A stretch of DNA of 64,000 nt. Source: Bacilli bacterium (GTDB lineage Bacteria; Bacillota_I; Bacilli_A; RF39; UBA660). Below the pieces are notes generated by a model. The model searched no databases, was not told the origin of the DNA, and saw only the letters and a program-made list of their open reading frames with translations. Each line of letters opens with the position of its first letter. The stretch's first letter is position 1. The position numbers were made by a program, and so were the translations under genes. Location of the stretch: positions 18,846-82,845 of the forward strand of contig JAEDKN010000001.1 of the NCBI GenBank assembly GCA_016295795.1, written 5' to 3'. This document shows positions 7,689-14,932 of this stretch, in pieces.

Positions 7689-9036
7689 TTACAACACCTA
7701 CCGTATCTTTTTTATAACTTAGGAAAGTTGAAGTATCTCTTTTGAAAAGCAATTCTATGGTTGCAGTTGGTCCATTTCTATGCTTTGCAACTATAAATTC
7801 GCTTACACTAGTATTGTTTTCGGAAATCTTTTCTTTATTATAATAATCATCACGATATAAGAATGCTACAATGTCTGCATCTTGTTCGATAGAACCCGAT
7901 TCCCTTAGATCACTCATAATTGGACGCTTATTTTCTCGAGCTTCAACACTTCTGGAAAGTTGCGCTAATGCAACAACGGGAACTTTCAATTCCATTGCCA
8001 TCATTTTTAATGACCTTGAAATGTCTGAAACTTCTTGTTGACGATTTCCACCATAGTTTGTAGATGAAGAAATAAGTTGTAGATAATCAATTACAACCAT
8101 ACTTAAACCTTCTTCGCTATTGGCTAAGCGTCTACACTTAGAACGAATTTCTCCAATCGTTATCCCCGGAGTATCGTCCATATATAACTTTGTTCCAGAT
8201 AATTGACTTATTGCCTCACTGACTCTTTTCCAATCATTGTTTTGCAAATTACCTGTTGCCATCTTTTTTCCCTCTATTTGGCCTAACGAGGATATCATCC
8301 TATTAACAAGTTGTTCTGCACCCATTTCCATATTAAATAACGCAACAGCTTTTGAACTGTTCATCGCAACATTTGTAGCTAAATTAAGGGCAAAAGCTGT
8401 TTTACCCATAGCTGGACGTGCAGCAATTATAATTAATTCGTTCTCATGAAGTCCAGAAGTCAAATGATCTATATCGTACCATCCTGTAGAAACTCCGGTT
8501 ACTTCTCCTTTTGTTTCCGCTAACTTTTCTAAATTTGCTTCTGCTGTCTCCAACACCTCTCTTATTGACTTAAATTCTGTTGATCTCCTATTATTCACAA
8601 CACTCAATATTTTTCTTTCTGCATTATCTAATGTATCATTAACACTTACTTCGTTATTATATGCACTAGTCACAATATCAGTAGATACCTCTATTAATCT
8701 TCTAAGTAGTGCAGATTCTTCTACCAGCTTAATGTAGTGATCTACATTGGCAGCAGTTGGTACATAATCTATTATCTCTGTTAAATATTCAACTCCGCCA
8801 ATTGCATCTAGTTTATTTTTATTCTTTAATTCTGTTGTTAACGTAGTAATATCAATAGGAATCTTTTTATCATACATATTTATTAAGCAAGTAAAAATTT
8901 CTGCATTGTTTGTAGAATAAAAAGATTCTTTTGTTAAAGCGTCTGCTGATTTCTGAAGTGCATATTTAGATAAAATCATGGATCCTAAAACTGATTGTTC
9001 TGCTTCTAAATTATGTGGAATATTCTTATTTTGCAT
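7681..9036 (-). CDS. dnaC: Replicative DNA helicase (DnaB family; DnaC in Bacillus naming)
   Basis: The ring helicase that unwinds DNA at the fork. At 451 residues it has the normal length. The N-terminal domain begins NIPHNLEAEQSVLGSMIL; the RecA-like C-terminal domain has Walker A ARPAMGKTAFALN (about residues 206-218), the V-V-I-D-Y-L-Q-L-I Walker B strand and the S-R-S-L-K-M-M-A-M-E-L motif; no intein is present. A ribosome site AGAGGGTGATATC precedes the ATG. It follows rplI with an 11-base gap, the same order as gdpP-rplI-dnaC in B. subtilis. Confidence 0.97.
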   Translation of the reverse strand: MQNKNIPHNLEAEQSVLGSMILSKYALQKSADALTKESFYSTNNAEIFTCLINMYDKKIPIDITTLTTELKNKNKLDAIGGVEYLTEIIDYVPTAANVDHYIKLVEESALLRRLIEVSTDIVTSAYNNEVSVNDTLDNAERKILSVVNNRRSTEFKSIREVLETAEANLEKLAETKGEVTGVSTGWYDIDHLTSGLHENELIIIAARPAMGKTAFALNLATNVAMNSSKAVALFNMEMGAEQLVNRMISSLGQIEGKKMATGNLQNNDWKRVSEAISQLSGTKLYMDDTPGITIGEIRSKCRRLANSEEGLSMVVIDYLQLISSSTNYGGNRQQEVSDISRSLKMMAMELKVPVVALAQLSRSVEARENKRPIMSDLRESGSIEQDADIVAFLYRDDYYNKEKISENNTSVSEFIVAKHRNGPTATIELLFKRDTSTFLSYKKDTVGVVSE

Positions 9037-9047
9037 GATATCACCCT

Positions 9048-9488
9048 CTATTTTTCTAATTTAATTCTAACTTTTGCAAAAATATCCTTATATAAATTGA
9101 TATCGACATAATGGTAACCAAGCGATGAGGCTCCATCTTTTATATTTATTTGTTTCTTATCTATGTTATATCCTAAAGAATCTAGTTTTTCTTTAATTTG
9201 CTTCGTACTAATTCTTCCAAATACTCGTTCATCTTTTCCGACTTGAACTTTAAAACTCAATTCTACTTTTTCTAGCAATTCCTTTTGACTTAATGCAAAT
9301 TTCCTGTTTTTCTCATCATTTCTTTTTACTTCCTGCTGCTCTTGATTATATTTTGATAAAGATTGTTCGTTTAATTGAACCGCATAACCATTTTTTATCA
9401 AAAAATTTTGTGCATATCCAGTTTTTACTTCTTTTTGTTCTCCTTTTTTTCCTTGCCCTTTTAGGTCTTTAATAAATAAAACTTTCAT
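9048..9488 (-). CDS. rplI: 50S ribosomal protein L9
   Basis: L9 binds 23S rRNA near the L1 stalk. The 146-residue sequence begins MKVLFIKDLKGQGKKGEQKEVKTGYAQNFLI, the standard N-terminal globule, followed by a long charged connecting helix (about 41-76) and a C-terminal domain with D-E-R-V-F-G-R-I-S-T-K-Q-I. A good AGGAGGTGTAGGCC ribosome site precedes the ATG. It lies between the DHH phosphodiesterase gene and the helicase gene, the conserved context. Confidence 0.97.
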   Translation of the reverse strand: MKVLFIKDLKGQGKKGEQKEVKTGYAQNFLIKNGYAVQLNEQSLSKYNQEQQEVKRNDEKNRKFALSQKELLEKVELSFKVQVGKDERVFGRISTKQIKEKLDSLGYNIDKKQINIKDGASSLGYHYVDINLYKDIFAKVRIKLEK

Positions 9489-9500
9489 GGCCTACACCTC

Positions 9501-10469
9501 CTATAACTTTTTGGCTATTTTTGTTATTTCAGAAACCATTTCATTTAAACTCCTATCTGATATTCTAGCTGCAGCTTCATGATTATCTCCTCCACCACCA
9601 AATTCTTCCATTATTTTACCAACATTAATATTACCCATACTTCTAGCACTTATTCCTATTCCTTTATCTATCTTACCAACAACAAAGGAAGCCTCTATAT
9701 TGTTAAACAATAAAATAGTATCTGCTATCTTAGCTAAATCTTCTCTTCTATACTTTCTCGTTTGTAACCCCTTACTTATAGCTATTTTCTTTATTACTTT
9801 TACTTCAGTAATCACCTTTTGCATCTCAATATATTCTTTAATATCTTGCTTTAACAAATATTGAACTTTTCTTGAATCAGCACCGCATTTTCCTAAATAG
9901 TATGCTGCATAATAAGTATCTGCATCCGTCTTAATAACGAAATTATTAGTGTCAAGAACAATTCCTGCAAGAATTGTAGTCGCAATTTCACTGTTTATTA
10001 AATAATTATCGTTTTTTAGCATCTTTGTTATAATCTCGCAAGTGCTAGAGGATGAATTATCGATAAATAACAAAGCATTTTCATAATTTATTGAATCTTT
10101 TGCAGTATCATGATGATCAATCACAATAACATTATTAAATTTACTCAAACAGTTAGGATTTTGTAATAATTGTTCCTTATTGACATCCACTATAAATAAG
10201 AGGCTTCTGTTATCAATCAAATTATCTATTTCCTTACTCTTAATTATATTTATTTTTTCTTCATAAGCTTCTAGTGCTTTTTTTACTCCTGTTTCTACTT
10301 TTTTGTCGTCTAATATCACATACGCTTCTTTTTTGTGATAAGATGCATAGCAATACATGCCGATAGCGGCCCCAAAAGCATCTAAATCTATATCTTTGTG
10401 TCCCATAATAAATACATTAGAAGATTTCTTCAAATATTTTTTAATTAAAGCAAACTCTTTTTTTTGCAT
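9501..10469 (-). CDS. DHH-DHHA1 phosphodiesterase, minimal GdpP-like
   Basis: A 322-residue enzyme made of a DHH domain (about 15-160) and a DHHA1 domain (about 220-322). Metal ligands are visible: IMGHKDIDLDAFG (H24, D28, D30), D95 in FIVDVN and the DHH box at 118-120; the DHHA1 GGGGDNHEAAAR loop is intact. The locus (just upstream of rplI-dnaC) and the motif style are those of GdpP, which breaks down c-di-AMP. GdpP is normally about 650 residues with two membrane helices, a PAS-like and a degenerate GGDEF domain; all are missing here. Hydrolysis of c-di-AMP or pApA is inferred. Stand-alone Pde2/DhhP-type enzymes are the alternative. Confidence 0.85.
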   Translation of the reverse strand: MQKKEFALIKKYLKKSSNVFIMGHKDIDLDAFGAAIGMYCYASYHKKEAYVILDDKKVETGVKKALEAYEEKINIIKSKEIDNLIDNRSLLFIVDVNKEQLLQNPNCLSKFNNVIVIDHHDTAKDSINYENALLFIDNSSSSTCEIITKMLKNDNYLINSEIATTILAGIVLDTNNFVIKTDADTYYAAYYLGKCGADSRKVQYLLKQDIKEYIEMQKVITEVKVIKKIAISKGLQTRKYRREDLAKIADTILLFNNIEASFVVGKIDKGIGISARSMGNINVGKIMEEFGGGGDNHEAAARISDRSLNEMVSEITKIAKKL

Positions 10470-10493
10470 TATGCCTCCTAAAAACCCACCTTA

Positions 10494-10522
10494 ATTATAC
10501 TATACTTTTTGAATAAAGTCAT
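10494..10522 (-). promoter_or_regulatory. Promoter upstream of gdpP-like/rplI/dnaC genes
   Basis: On the minus strand: ATGACT (-35), a 17-base spacer and TATAAT (-10), about 25 bases before the ATG of the phosphodiesterase gene. It lies just after the yabQ terminator, so a new transcription unit starts here. Confidence 0.6.
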
Positions 10523-10530
10523 TCAATAAG

Positions 10531-10562
10531 AAAAAAATTCTTATAGAAATATAAGAATTTAA
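10531..10562 (-). terminator. Terminator after yabQ
   Basis: On the minus strand ATTCTTATA, a four-base loop, TATAAGAAT and a long T-run; it overlaps the yabQ stop codon. Confidence 0.8.
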
Positions 10563-10837
10563 GATTTATATCGTAATTTTTTCGTTTTTCTATTTCCTAC
10601 CAGAAAACCTAATAAAATTGATATCAAAAAGTATACATGAACTACTCCATCATTTATCAACACCAATAACCAAAAATATAGCGTTGTATTTATTAAAAGA
10701 AACAAAATCGCAATTATTAATCTTAAATATTTTTTTATTTTAAAAATCACTTTATAAAAAACATTAAAGATCAAGGAAAAGAACATCCCAAAGAGGAAAG
10801 ACATAACCAGAGATTGTAGCTGTATTTCTAATTTCAT
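10559..10837 (-). CDS. yabQ: Spore cortex protein YabQ
   Basis: A 92-residue membrane protein with three to four hydrophobic segments; YabQ is required for spore cortex formation in B. subtilis and is made in the mother cell. The pattern here (an amphipathic start LEIQLQSLVMSFLFGMFFSLIFNVFY, then K-rich turn, then ILFLLINTTLYFWLLVLINDG) fits the family, and the gene is immediately downstream of yabP, overlapping its stop. It is shorter at the C-terminus than the Bacillus protein. It ends in a hairpin terminator. Confidence 0.82.
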   Translation of the reverse strand: MKLEIQLQSLVMSFLFGMFFSLIFNVFYKVIFKIKKYLRLIIAILFLLINTTLYFWLLVLINDGVVHVYFLISILLGFLVGNRKTKKLRYKS

Positions 10838-11130
10838 TATTTAAATAACCTATTGAAAATACTGTTTTCTTTATTTTTAGTTTTATGATCTTCAACATAT
10901 GTAAAAGAGATAATCAAACCCTTTATAGAGACATTTCCTTGCATGGTATCTAATTTTACTAATTCCAAATCAGTCCCTTTTATTACTAGGTATCCCATAG
11001 TTGTTTCTAGTAAAAATTCTTCACTGTCAAAATTTTCTATTTTTTTTACACCTGTTACTATTAAATTTTTTCTTTCAACCATATTAATACCATGATTATA
11101 ATTACCAACCAAGTTATCTACCTTGTCCAT
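10837..11130 (-). CDS. yabP: Sporulation protein YabP
   Basis: A 97-residue YabP/YqfC-family protein, needed for sporulation in B. subtilis. The core N-L-I-V-T-G-V-K-K-I-E-N-F-D-S-E-E-F, then L-L-E-T-T-M-G-Y-L and later G-N-V-S-I-K-G is nearly identical in style to the Bacillus protein. It overlaps the yabQ start by one base. Upstream is a candidate SigE-type promoter, which would match its known mother-cell expression. Confidence 0.92.
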   Translation of the reverse strand: MDKVDNLVGNYNHGINMVERKNLIVTGVKKIENFDSEEFLLETTMGYLVIKGTDLELVKLDTMQGNVSIKGLIISFTYVEDHKTKNKENSIFNRLFK

Positions 11131-11146
11131 ATTATTCCTCCTGTTT

Positions 11147-11175
11147 AATAATATGACGGATAAATTAAAATATGA
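11147..11175 (-). promoter_or_regulatory. Candidate SigE-type promoter of yabPQ
   Basis: On the minus strand TCATATT (-35), 13-base spacer, CATATTATT (-10), close to the B. subtilis SigE pattern KMATATT-N13-15-CATACA-T. yabP is SigE-controlled in B. subtilis. Because the region is AT-rich the match could be by chance. Confidence 0.45.
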
Positions 11176-11200
11176 AAAAAAGAGATATGAATCTCTTTTG
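11175..11200. terminator. Terminator after spoVG
   Basis: A-run, AGAGAT, four-base loop, ATCTCT and T-run; minus-strand reading gives a U-tract directly after the stem, 6 bases beyond the spoVG stop. Confidence 0.8.
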
Positions 11201-11205
11201 TAATA

Positions 11206-11484
11206 CTACTCTTCTTCGCTTGAATCTTCTTCTGCTTTTTCATAAGCTTCAAAGATAGCTTTTTCAAACATTGTTCTAACTTCTGGATTAATAGGATGTG
11301 CTATATCACGATAACCTCCAACTGCAGTTTTTCTACTTGGCATTGCAATAAACAAACCATTATCTCCTTCAATTATTCTAATGTCGTGAACAGCAAAACT
11401 GTCATCAATCAATACTGATGCGATTCCTTTCATACGTGATCCTTCTTTTTCGATCTTACGTACATTTACTGATGTAATCTTCAT
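11206..11484 (-). CDS. spoVG: RNA/DNA-binding regulator SpoVG
   Basis: SpoVG is a small nucleic-acid-binding regulator of division septation, sporulation and other traits. The protein is 92 residues counted from [24 protein letters not shown]. That ATG (11484) is preferred over one two codons earlier because GGGAGG lies eight bases before it. The family core [19 protein letters not shown] then [10 protein letters not shown] is clear, and the C-terminus is acidic. It lies between veg and yabPQ and has its own promoter-like TATAAT region upstream and a terminator downstream. Confidence 0.97.
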   Translation of the reverse strand: MKITSVNVRKIEKEGSRMKGIASVLIDDSFAVHDIRIIEGDNGLFIAMPSRKTAVGGYRDIAHPINPEVRTMFEKAIFEAYEKAEEDSSEEE

Positions 11485-11558
11485 TCGCATATCCTCCCTC
11501 TCACAAAGCATAACACTCTATAAATATATATTATAATAATTTATTTGAAAAATCAATA

Positions 11559-11780
11559 TTATTTTACAAAAATTTCCAGACTATCTGTTAATACATCACT
11601 ATAAGTAAAACTTTTCAATTGATTGTTTTTATCGTTTGTTCTTATTATAAAAATATAATTATATGTATTTTCTATAGTTCCAGAAAACTCTTCTATTTGA
11701 TTCCTACTACCATTAAATCTAAATTGAAGTTCTTTTCCTTTACTTTGTTCCAATTGCATTTTAATCTTTTTTATGTTCAT
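11559..11780 (-). CDS. veg: Veg protein
   Basis: A 73-residue Veg-family protein; in B. subtilis Veg affects biofilm gene expression and the gene has a very strong promoter. The start N-I-K-K-I-K-M-Q-L-E-Q-S-K-G-K-E-L-Q-F-R-F-N-G-S matches the family (basic N-terminus, then an SH3-like core with G-T-I-E-N-T-Y). Here its ATG overlaps the TGA stop of yabG (ATGA overlap at 11777-11780), so it is probably translated with yabG rather than from its own strong promoter. Confidence 0.9.
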   Translation of the reverse strand: MNIKKIKMQLEQSKGKELQFRFNGSRNQIEEFSGTIENTYNYIFIIRTNDKNNQLKSFTYSDVLTDSLEIFVK

Positions 11781-12562
11781 CTAGGATACCCCGTATACAT
11801 CATTCCATTAGTAATAATACCACCCATACCTTCCTCTTTATATTTTGTTCTAGAAATAATTTTGATGATATCTATAGGCTTATCTCTTGTCGAAAGTGCA
11901 ATTGAAGTTGCAATTATGGCAGGATCTAGAGCATGAATATTTACTCTTTTTGGACTACTAGCAAAATTAGCCCCTGCCTTAATTAAACTTTCATAATCAG
12001 ATTGACATGCACCAGCTATTACAATTAGTTTGTCTTGGGATTTTTCATATTCTCTGGCTTTTTTTACTGCTTCAACAAAGAATTTACTATTTCTATAATT
12101 ATTTAAATTATTAAAGTCTTGCCTATTTTTATAAAAAAAATCATGTCCAGTAACAATTACAATATCTGGTTTTAATTCCTTTAAATATCGTTCTATTTCC
12201 ATAGAAATGACCTCTTCCTTTAAAACGATACCATATGCTTGTACTTTCATTTTTTTATAAAATTTCATACATCTCTCAAGATATTCATCATCACCATCTA
12301 TATGCAAAACTTTTCCAGGTAAATAAAAAAACTCATTTCTATCTAAATCAAGTATTTCGTTCATTTTTTCTACAAAATCATCATCTTTGTCTGTATCGTT
12401 TTCCACCCTCGCTAGTTTTAAATCATCTATCGTACTGTCAGCATAAAGCCTAACATCCACGCCCTTCAGATAAACTAGCGAATCTTCAATTCCAATAATC
12501 TTAAATAAAGTATCATTATTATAAGAATTTCTTGTAACTAGATCTCCAATTTTAAAAAGCAT
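11777..12562 (-). CDS. yabG: Sporulation-specific protease YabG
   Basis: YabG is a cysteine protease that processes spore coat proteins (and, in clostridia, germination proteins). The 261-residue sequence begins F-K-I-G-D-L-V-T-R-N-S-Y-N-N-D and has L-P-G-K-V-L-H-I-D-G-D, I-V-I-V-T-G-H-D, and I-I-T-N-G-M-M-Y-T-G-Y-P near the C-terminus, all typical. It is a little shorter than the roughly 290-residue Bacillus protein. The order ksgA-yabG-veg is as in B. subtilis. Confidence 0.95.
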   Translation of the reverse strand: MLFKIGDLVTRNSYNNDTLFKIIGIEDSLVYLKGVDVRLYADSTIDDLKLARVENDTDKDDDFVEKMNEILDLDRNEFFYLPGKVLHIDGDDEYLERCMKFYKKMKVQAYGIVLKEEVISMEIERYLKELKPDIVIVTGHDFFYKNRQDFNNLNNYRNSKFFVEAVKKAREYEKSQDKLIVIAGACQSDYESLIKAGANFASSPKRVNIHALDPAIIATSIALSTRDKPIDIIKIISRTKYKEEGMGGIITNGMMYTGYPR

Positions 12563-12595
12563 AATATCTTCACCTAGAAAATAATATGCTTTTAA

Positions 12596-13381
12596 TCACA
12601 AAATATTTGCAATTTTTATAAATATTTCTAAAGGGATTTGTTCTGCTCTTACAGACAAATCAAAATTATAATCTTTCAACAGTTTTTCTATTGCTTTTAA
12701 ATCATATCCACTTAAGTTATTTTTCAATGTTTTTCGCTTAAATTTAAAACTGTCTTTTATCAAGCAAAACAATTTTTCTTCATTTACAGATTCTTTTTTC
12801 TTCTTTGCTTTCAATGAAATTATAACACTATCTACGTTTGGTTTGGGATAAAAACAACTTCGACTTACATCAAATAATTTTTTAATTTCAAAATAATAAT
12901 TTAGGAATACTGTAACAGAACCATAATTTTTATTCCCAGGCGAACTAGAAAATCTATCCCCCACTTCTTTTTGAACCATAACTATCATTTCTTCTATATC
13001 AAGTTTTTCTTCTATTATTTTCATTATAATCGGAGTCGTAATATAGTATGGAAGATTTGCTACAATAAATAATTTATTATATGAAAATTTTTTAATATCT
13101 TCGGATATATTCCTATTTAGAAAATCATCCCATATAACGGTTAAATTATTACTATTTACGTTTTTCGATAAAACATTCTCTAAATCCTTATCTATCTCGT
13201 ATGCCAATACTTTGCTTTTTTTCGTTAACTCTTTTGTGAGCACCCCAGAACCAGGTCCTATTTCTATAACTAAGTCCTCTTTTTCTAAAGAAACTGAGGA
13301 AATTATTTTTTTAATTATATTGTCATCAATCAAAAAATTTTGACCGTATTTTTTTTTAAAATTGTGATCCAAATTATTCAT
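12596..13381 (-). CDS. rsmA: 16S rRNA dimethyladenosine transferase KsgA/RsmA
   Basis: Dimethylates A1518 and A1519 of 16S rRNA late in 30S assembly. The 261-residue sequence has the N-terminal K-K-Y-G-Q-N-F-L-I-D motif, SAM motif I V-I-E-I-G-P-G-S-G-V-L-T, and the catalytic motif IV N-L-P-Y-Y-I-T-T-P. The C-terminal helical domain carries F-K-F-K-R-K-T-L-K-N-N-L. It is slightly short for the family (about 270-290). The rnmV gene that precedes ksgA in B. subtilis is not present here. Confidence 0.97.
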   Translation of the reverse strand: MNNLDHNFKKKYGQNFLIDDNIIKKIISSVSLEKEDLVIEIGPGSGVLTKELTKKSKVLAYEIDKDLENVLSKNVNSNNLTVIWDDFLNRNISEDIKKFSYNKLFIVANLPYYITTPIIMKIIEEKLDIEEMIVMVQKEVGDRFSSSPGNKNYGSVTVFLNYYFEIKKLFDVSRSCFYPKPNVDSVIISLKAKKKKESVNEEKLFCLIKDSFKFKRKTLKNNLSGYDLKAIEKLLKDYNFDLSVRAEQIPLEIFIKIANIL

Positions 13382-13399
13382 ATTATACTCCCTATATAA

Positions 13400-13426
13400 T
13401 TAAAAACACCTGTTTAACAGATGTAT
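13400..13426 (-). terminator. Terminator after the 3D-domain gene
   Basis: On the minus strand ACATCTG, five-base loop, CAGGTGT and TTTTTAA, beginning right at the stop of the 3D-domain gene. Confidence 0.7.
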
Positions 13427-14004
13427 TACCAACCCCATCTAACAAGTTCGTAAGTCACTTTTTGTTTTCCTACTTTTTTAGAGGCTTCTGATTCAGACTT
13501 AACTAAAAAATCAAATTTAGTTCCTTTTATAGCTCCACCTCTGTCCAAAACAATAGCAACAACTTCTTTCCCTAAGGTGGAATTTGTTATTTTTACAATG
13601 CTTCCACAAGGTATAGATTTGTCTGCAGCAACTATATTAATTTTTCCGTATTCTTGATCATTAAAATAAATATTTCCGTTTTTTACATTTTGTGATGGCG
13701 GACATCCAACTCGGCCACCACAGCCCTCACAATCAGCTCCATATCCAGTCATTGTCCCTTCAAACTTAACTGGCATAGTTTTACCATATTTTACTATTTC
13801 ACTAATTGTTTTAACATATTTTGTCTTTACTAAATCAGGTTTATATTTAGAAACTAAATGAACCGCTTGAATAGAGCGCGAATTTGAAATGTCCTCGGTA
13901 GTTATTGTTTCTATTTTGTTTCCAGAAGCAATAATTAAAAAAATAGCAACTAAAATAACTATAAAAATAGTTTGATTTCTTATCATGTAAAGTGCTCGCT
14001 TCAA
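13426..14004 (-). CDS. 3D (Asp-Asp-Asp) domain cell-wall protein, YabE-like
   Basis: A 192-residue protein with one N-terminal membrane helix (about residues 8-27) and a C-terminal 3D domain (about 85-190), a lytic-transglycosylase-like double-psi barrel. The aspartates are seen in G-A-D-C, V-A-A-D-K-S-I-P-C-G and L-D-R-G-G-A-I-K-G-T-K-F-D. A Cys-rich insert (DCEGCGGRVGCPP) in the domain is unusual and could bind metal. The likely start is a TTG at 14004, because AAGAGGTG lies eight bases upstream; it could also be the GTG three codons earlier. Position between tatD and ksgA equals that of B. subtilis yabE, but the G5 and DUF348 repeats are absent. Confidence 0.85.
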   Translation of the reverse strand: MKRALYMIRNQTIFIVILVAIFLIIASGNKIETITTEDISNSRSIQAVHLVSKYKPDLVKTKYVKTISEIVKYGKTMPVKFEGTMTGYGADCEGCGGRVGCPPSQNVKNGNIYFNDQEYGKINIVAADKSIPCGSIVKITNSTLGKEVVAIVLDRGGAIKGTKFDFLVKSESEASKKVGKQKVTYELVRWGW

Positions 14005-14045
14005 ACTAATCACCTCTTAGCATCTATAGGTAAAATATATCACAA

Positions 14046-14810
14046 TTATATATTTAAGTCAAATAAAGTAATAACATTTTGAGTTGTAGTATTAGCGATA
14101 TTACTTATTGATTCTTCTTTTATTTTCGAAATTTTTTCCGCAATGATAGGAATATTTTTAGATTCATTTTTAGTTCCTCTAAATGGTTCTGGCGTTAAAT
14201 ATGGACTGTCTGTTTCTAAAACTATTTTTTCCAACGGTATTTTTGAAACAACTGTTGGTAATTTAGAATTTTTAAAAGTTATAACTCCACCAACCCCAAG
14301 AAGATATCCTTGTTTTATATATTCTTTTGCAGTTTCTATACTTCCACTAAAACAATGTATTATTCCCTTTAAATTATATTTTTTTAGAATATCTAATGTA
14401 TCCTTAGTAGCATCTCTAGTATGAATAACCACTGGCTTATTTGTTCTTTTGGCTATATTTAATTGTTTTATAAAAAGTTCTTTTTGTTTTTCTATTACAT
14501 CTTTGTTGTCTGCATAATGATAATCCAAGCCAATTTCTCCTATTGCTACTATTCTTTTGTTATTTTTAATTAACGATTCAAGCCATTTTAAATCGTCCAA
14601 TGAATAATCAAATATCTCTGAAGGATGAAACCCTATTGAAAGAAAAATATTATTATATTTTTCTAATAAAGATAATCCTTCAATTATACTTTTCTTACTA
14701 CAACAACTAACTATCAAATAACAAACATCATTATTTATTGCATTATTAACAACAGAATCAATATCATCATAATCCTCACTACTTAAATGAGTATGCGTAT
14801 CTATATACAT
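14046..14810 (-). CDS. tatD: TatD-family metal-dependent DNase
   Basis: A TIM-barrel nuclease of the TatD/YabD type. The start MYIDTHTHL holds the first metal motif H-x-H; ATG at 14810 is chosen since GGAGGAAATT directly precedes it, and a more upstream ATG overlaps that ribosome site itself. Later ligands are visible in GEIGLDYH, V-V-I-H-T-R-D-A, G-I-I-H-C-F-S-G and L-E-T-D-S-P-Y-L. Length is 254 residues, normal. In Bacillus the gene follows metS; here metG is about 40 kb away on the other arm. Confidence 0.95.
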   Translation of the reverse strand: MYIDTHTHLSSEDYDDIDSVVNNAINNDVCYLIVSCCSKKSIIEGLSLLEKYNNIFLSIGFHPSEIFDYSLDDLKWLESLIKNNKRIVAIGEIGLDYHYADNKDVIEKQKELFIKQLNIAKRTNKPVVIHTRDATKDTLDILKKYNLKGIIHCFSGSIETAKEYIKQGYLLGVGGVITFKNSKLPTVVSKIPLEKIVLETDSPYLTPEPFRGTKNESKNIPIIAEKISKIKEESISNIANTTTQNVITLFDLNI

Positions 14811-14903
14811 AATTTCCTCCATTCTTTTATACTAATAGATTATCAAAATAGTTCAGTTTAAAACAATAGATATTATTAAATTTTTTAGAAATTCTTTTAC
14901 TAT

Positions 14904-14932
14904 GAAAAAAAGAGCTTTTAAACTCTATTTTT
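14904..14932 (-). terminator. Terminator overlapping the end of ftsH
   Basis: Minus strand: AAAAAATAGAG, eight-base loop, CTCTTTTTTT; the ftsH TAG stop is within the left arm. Confidence 0.7.
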
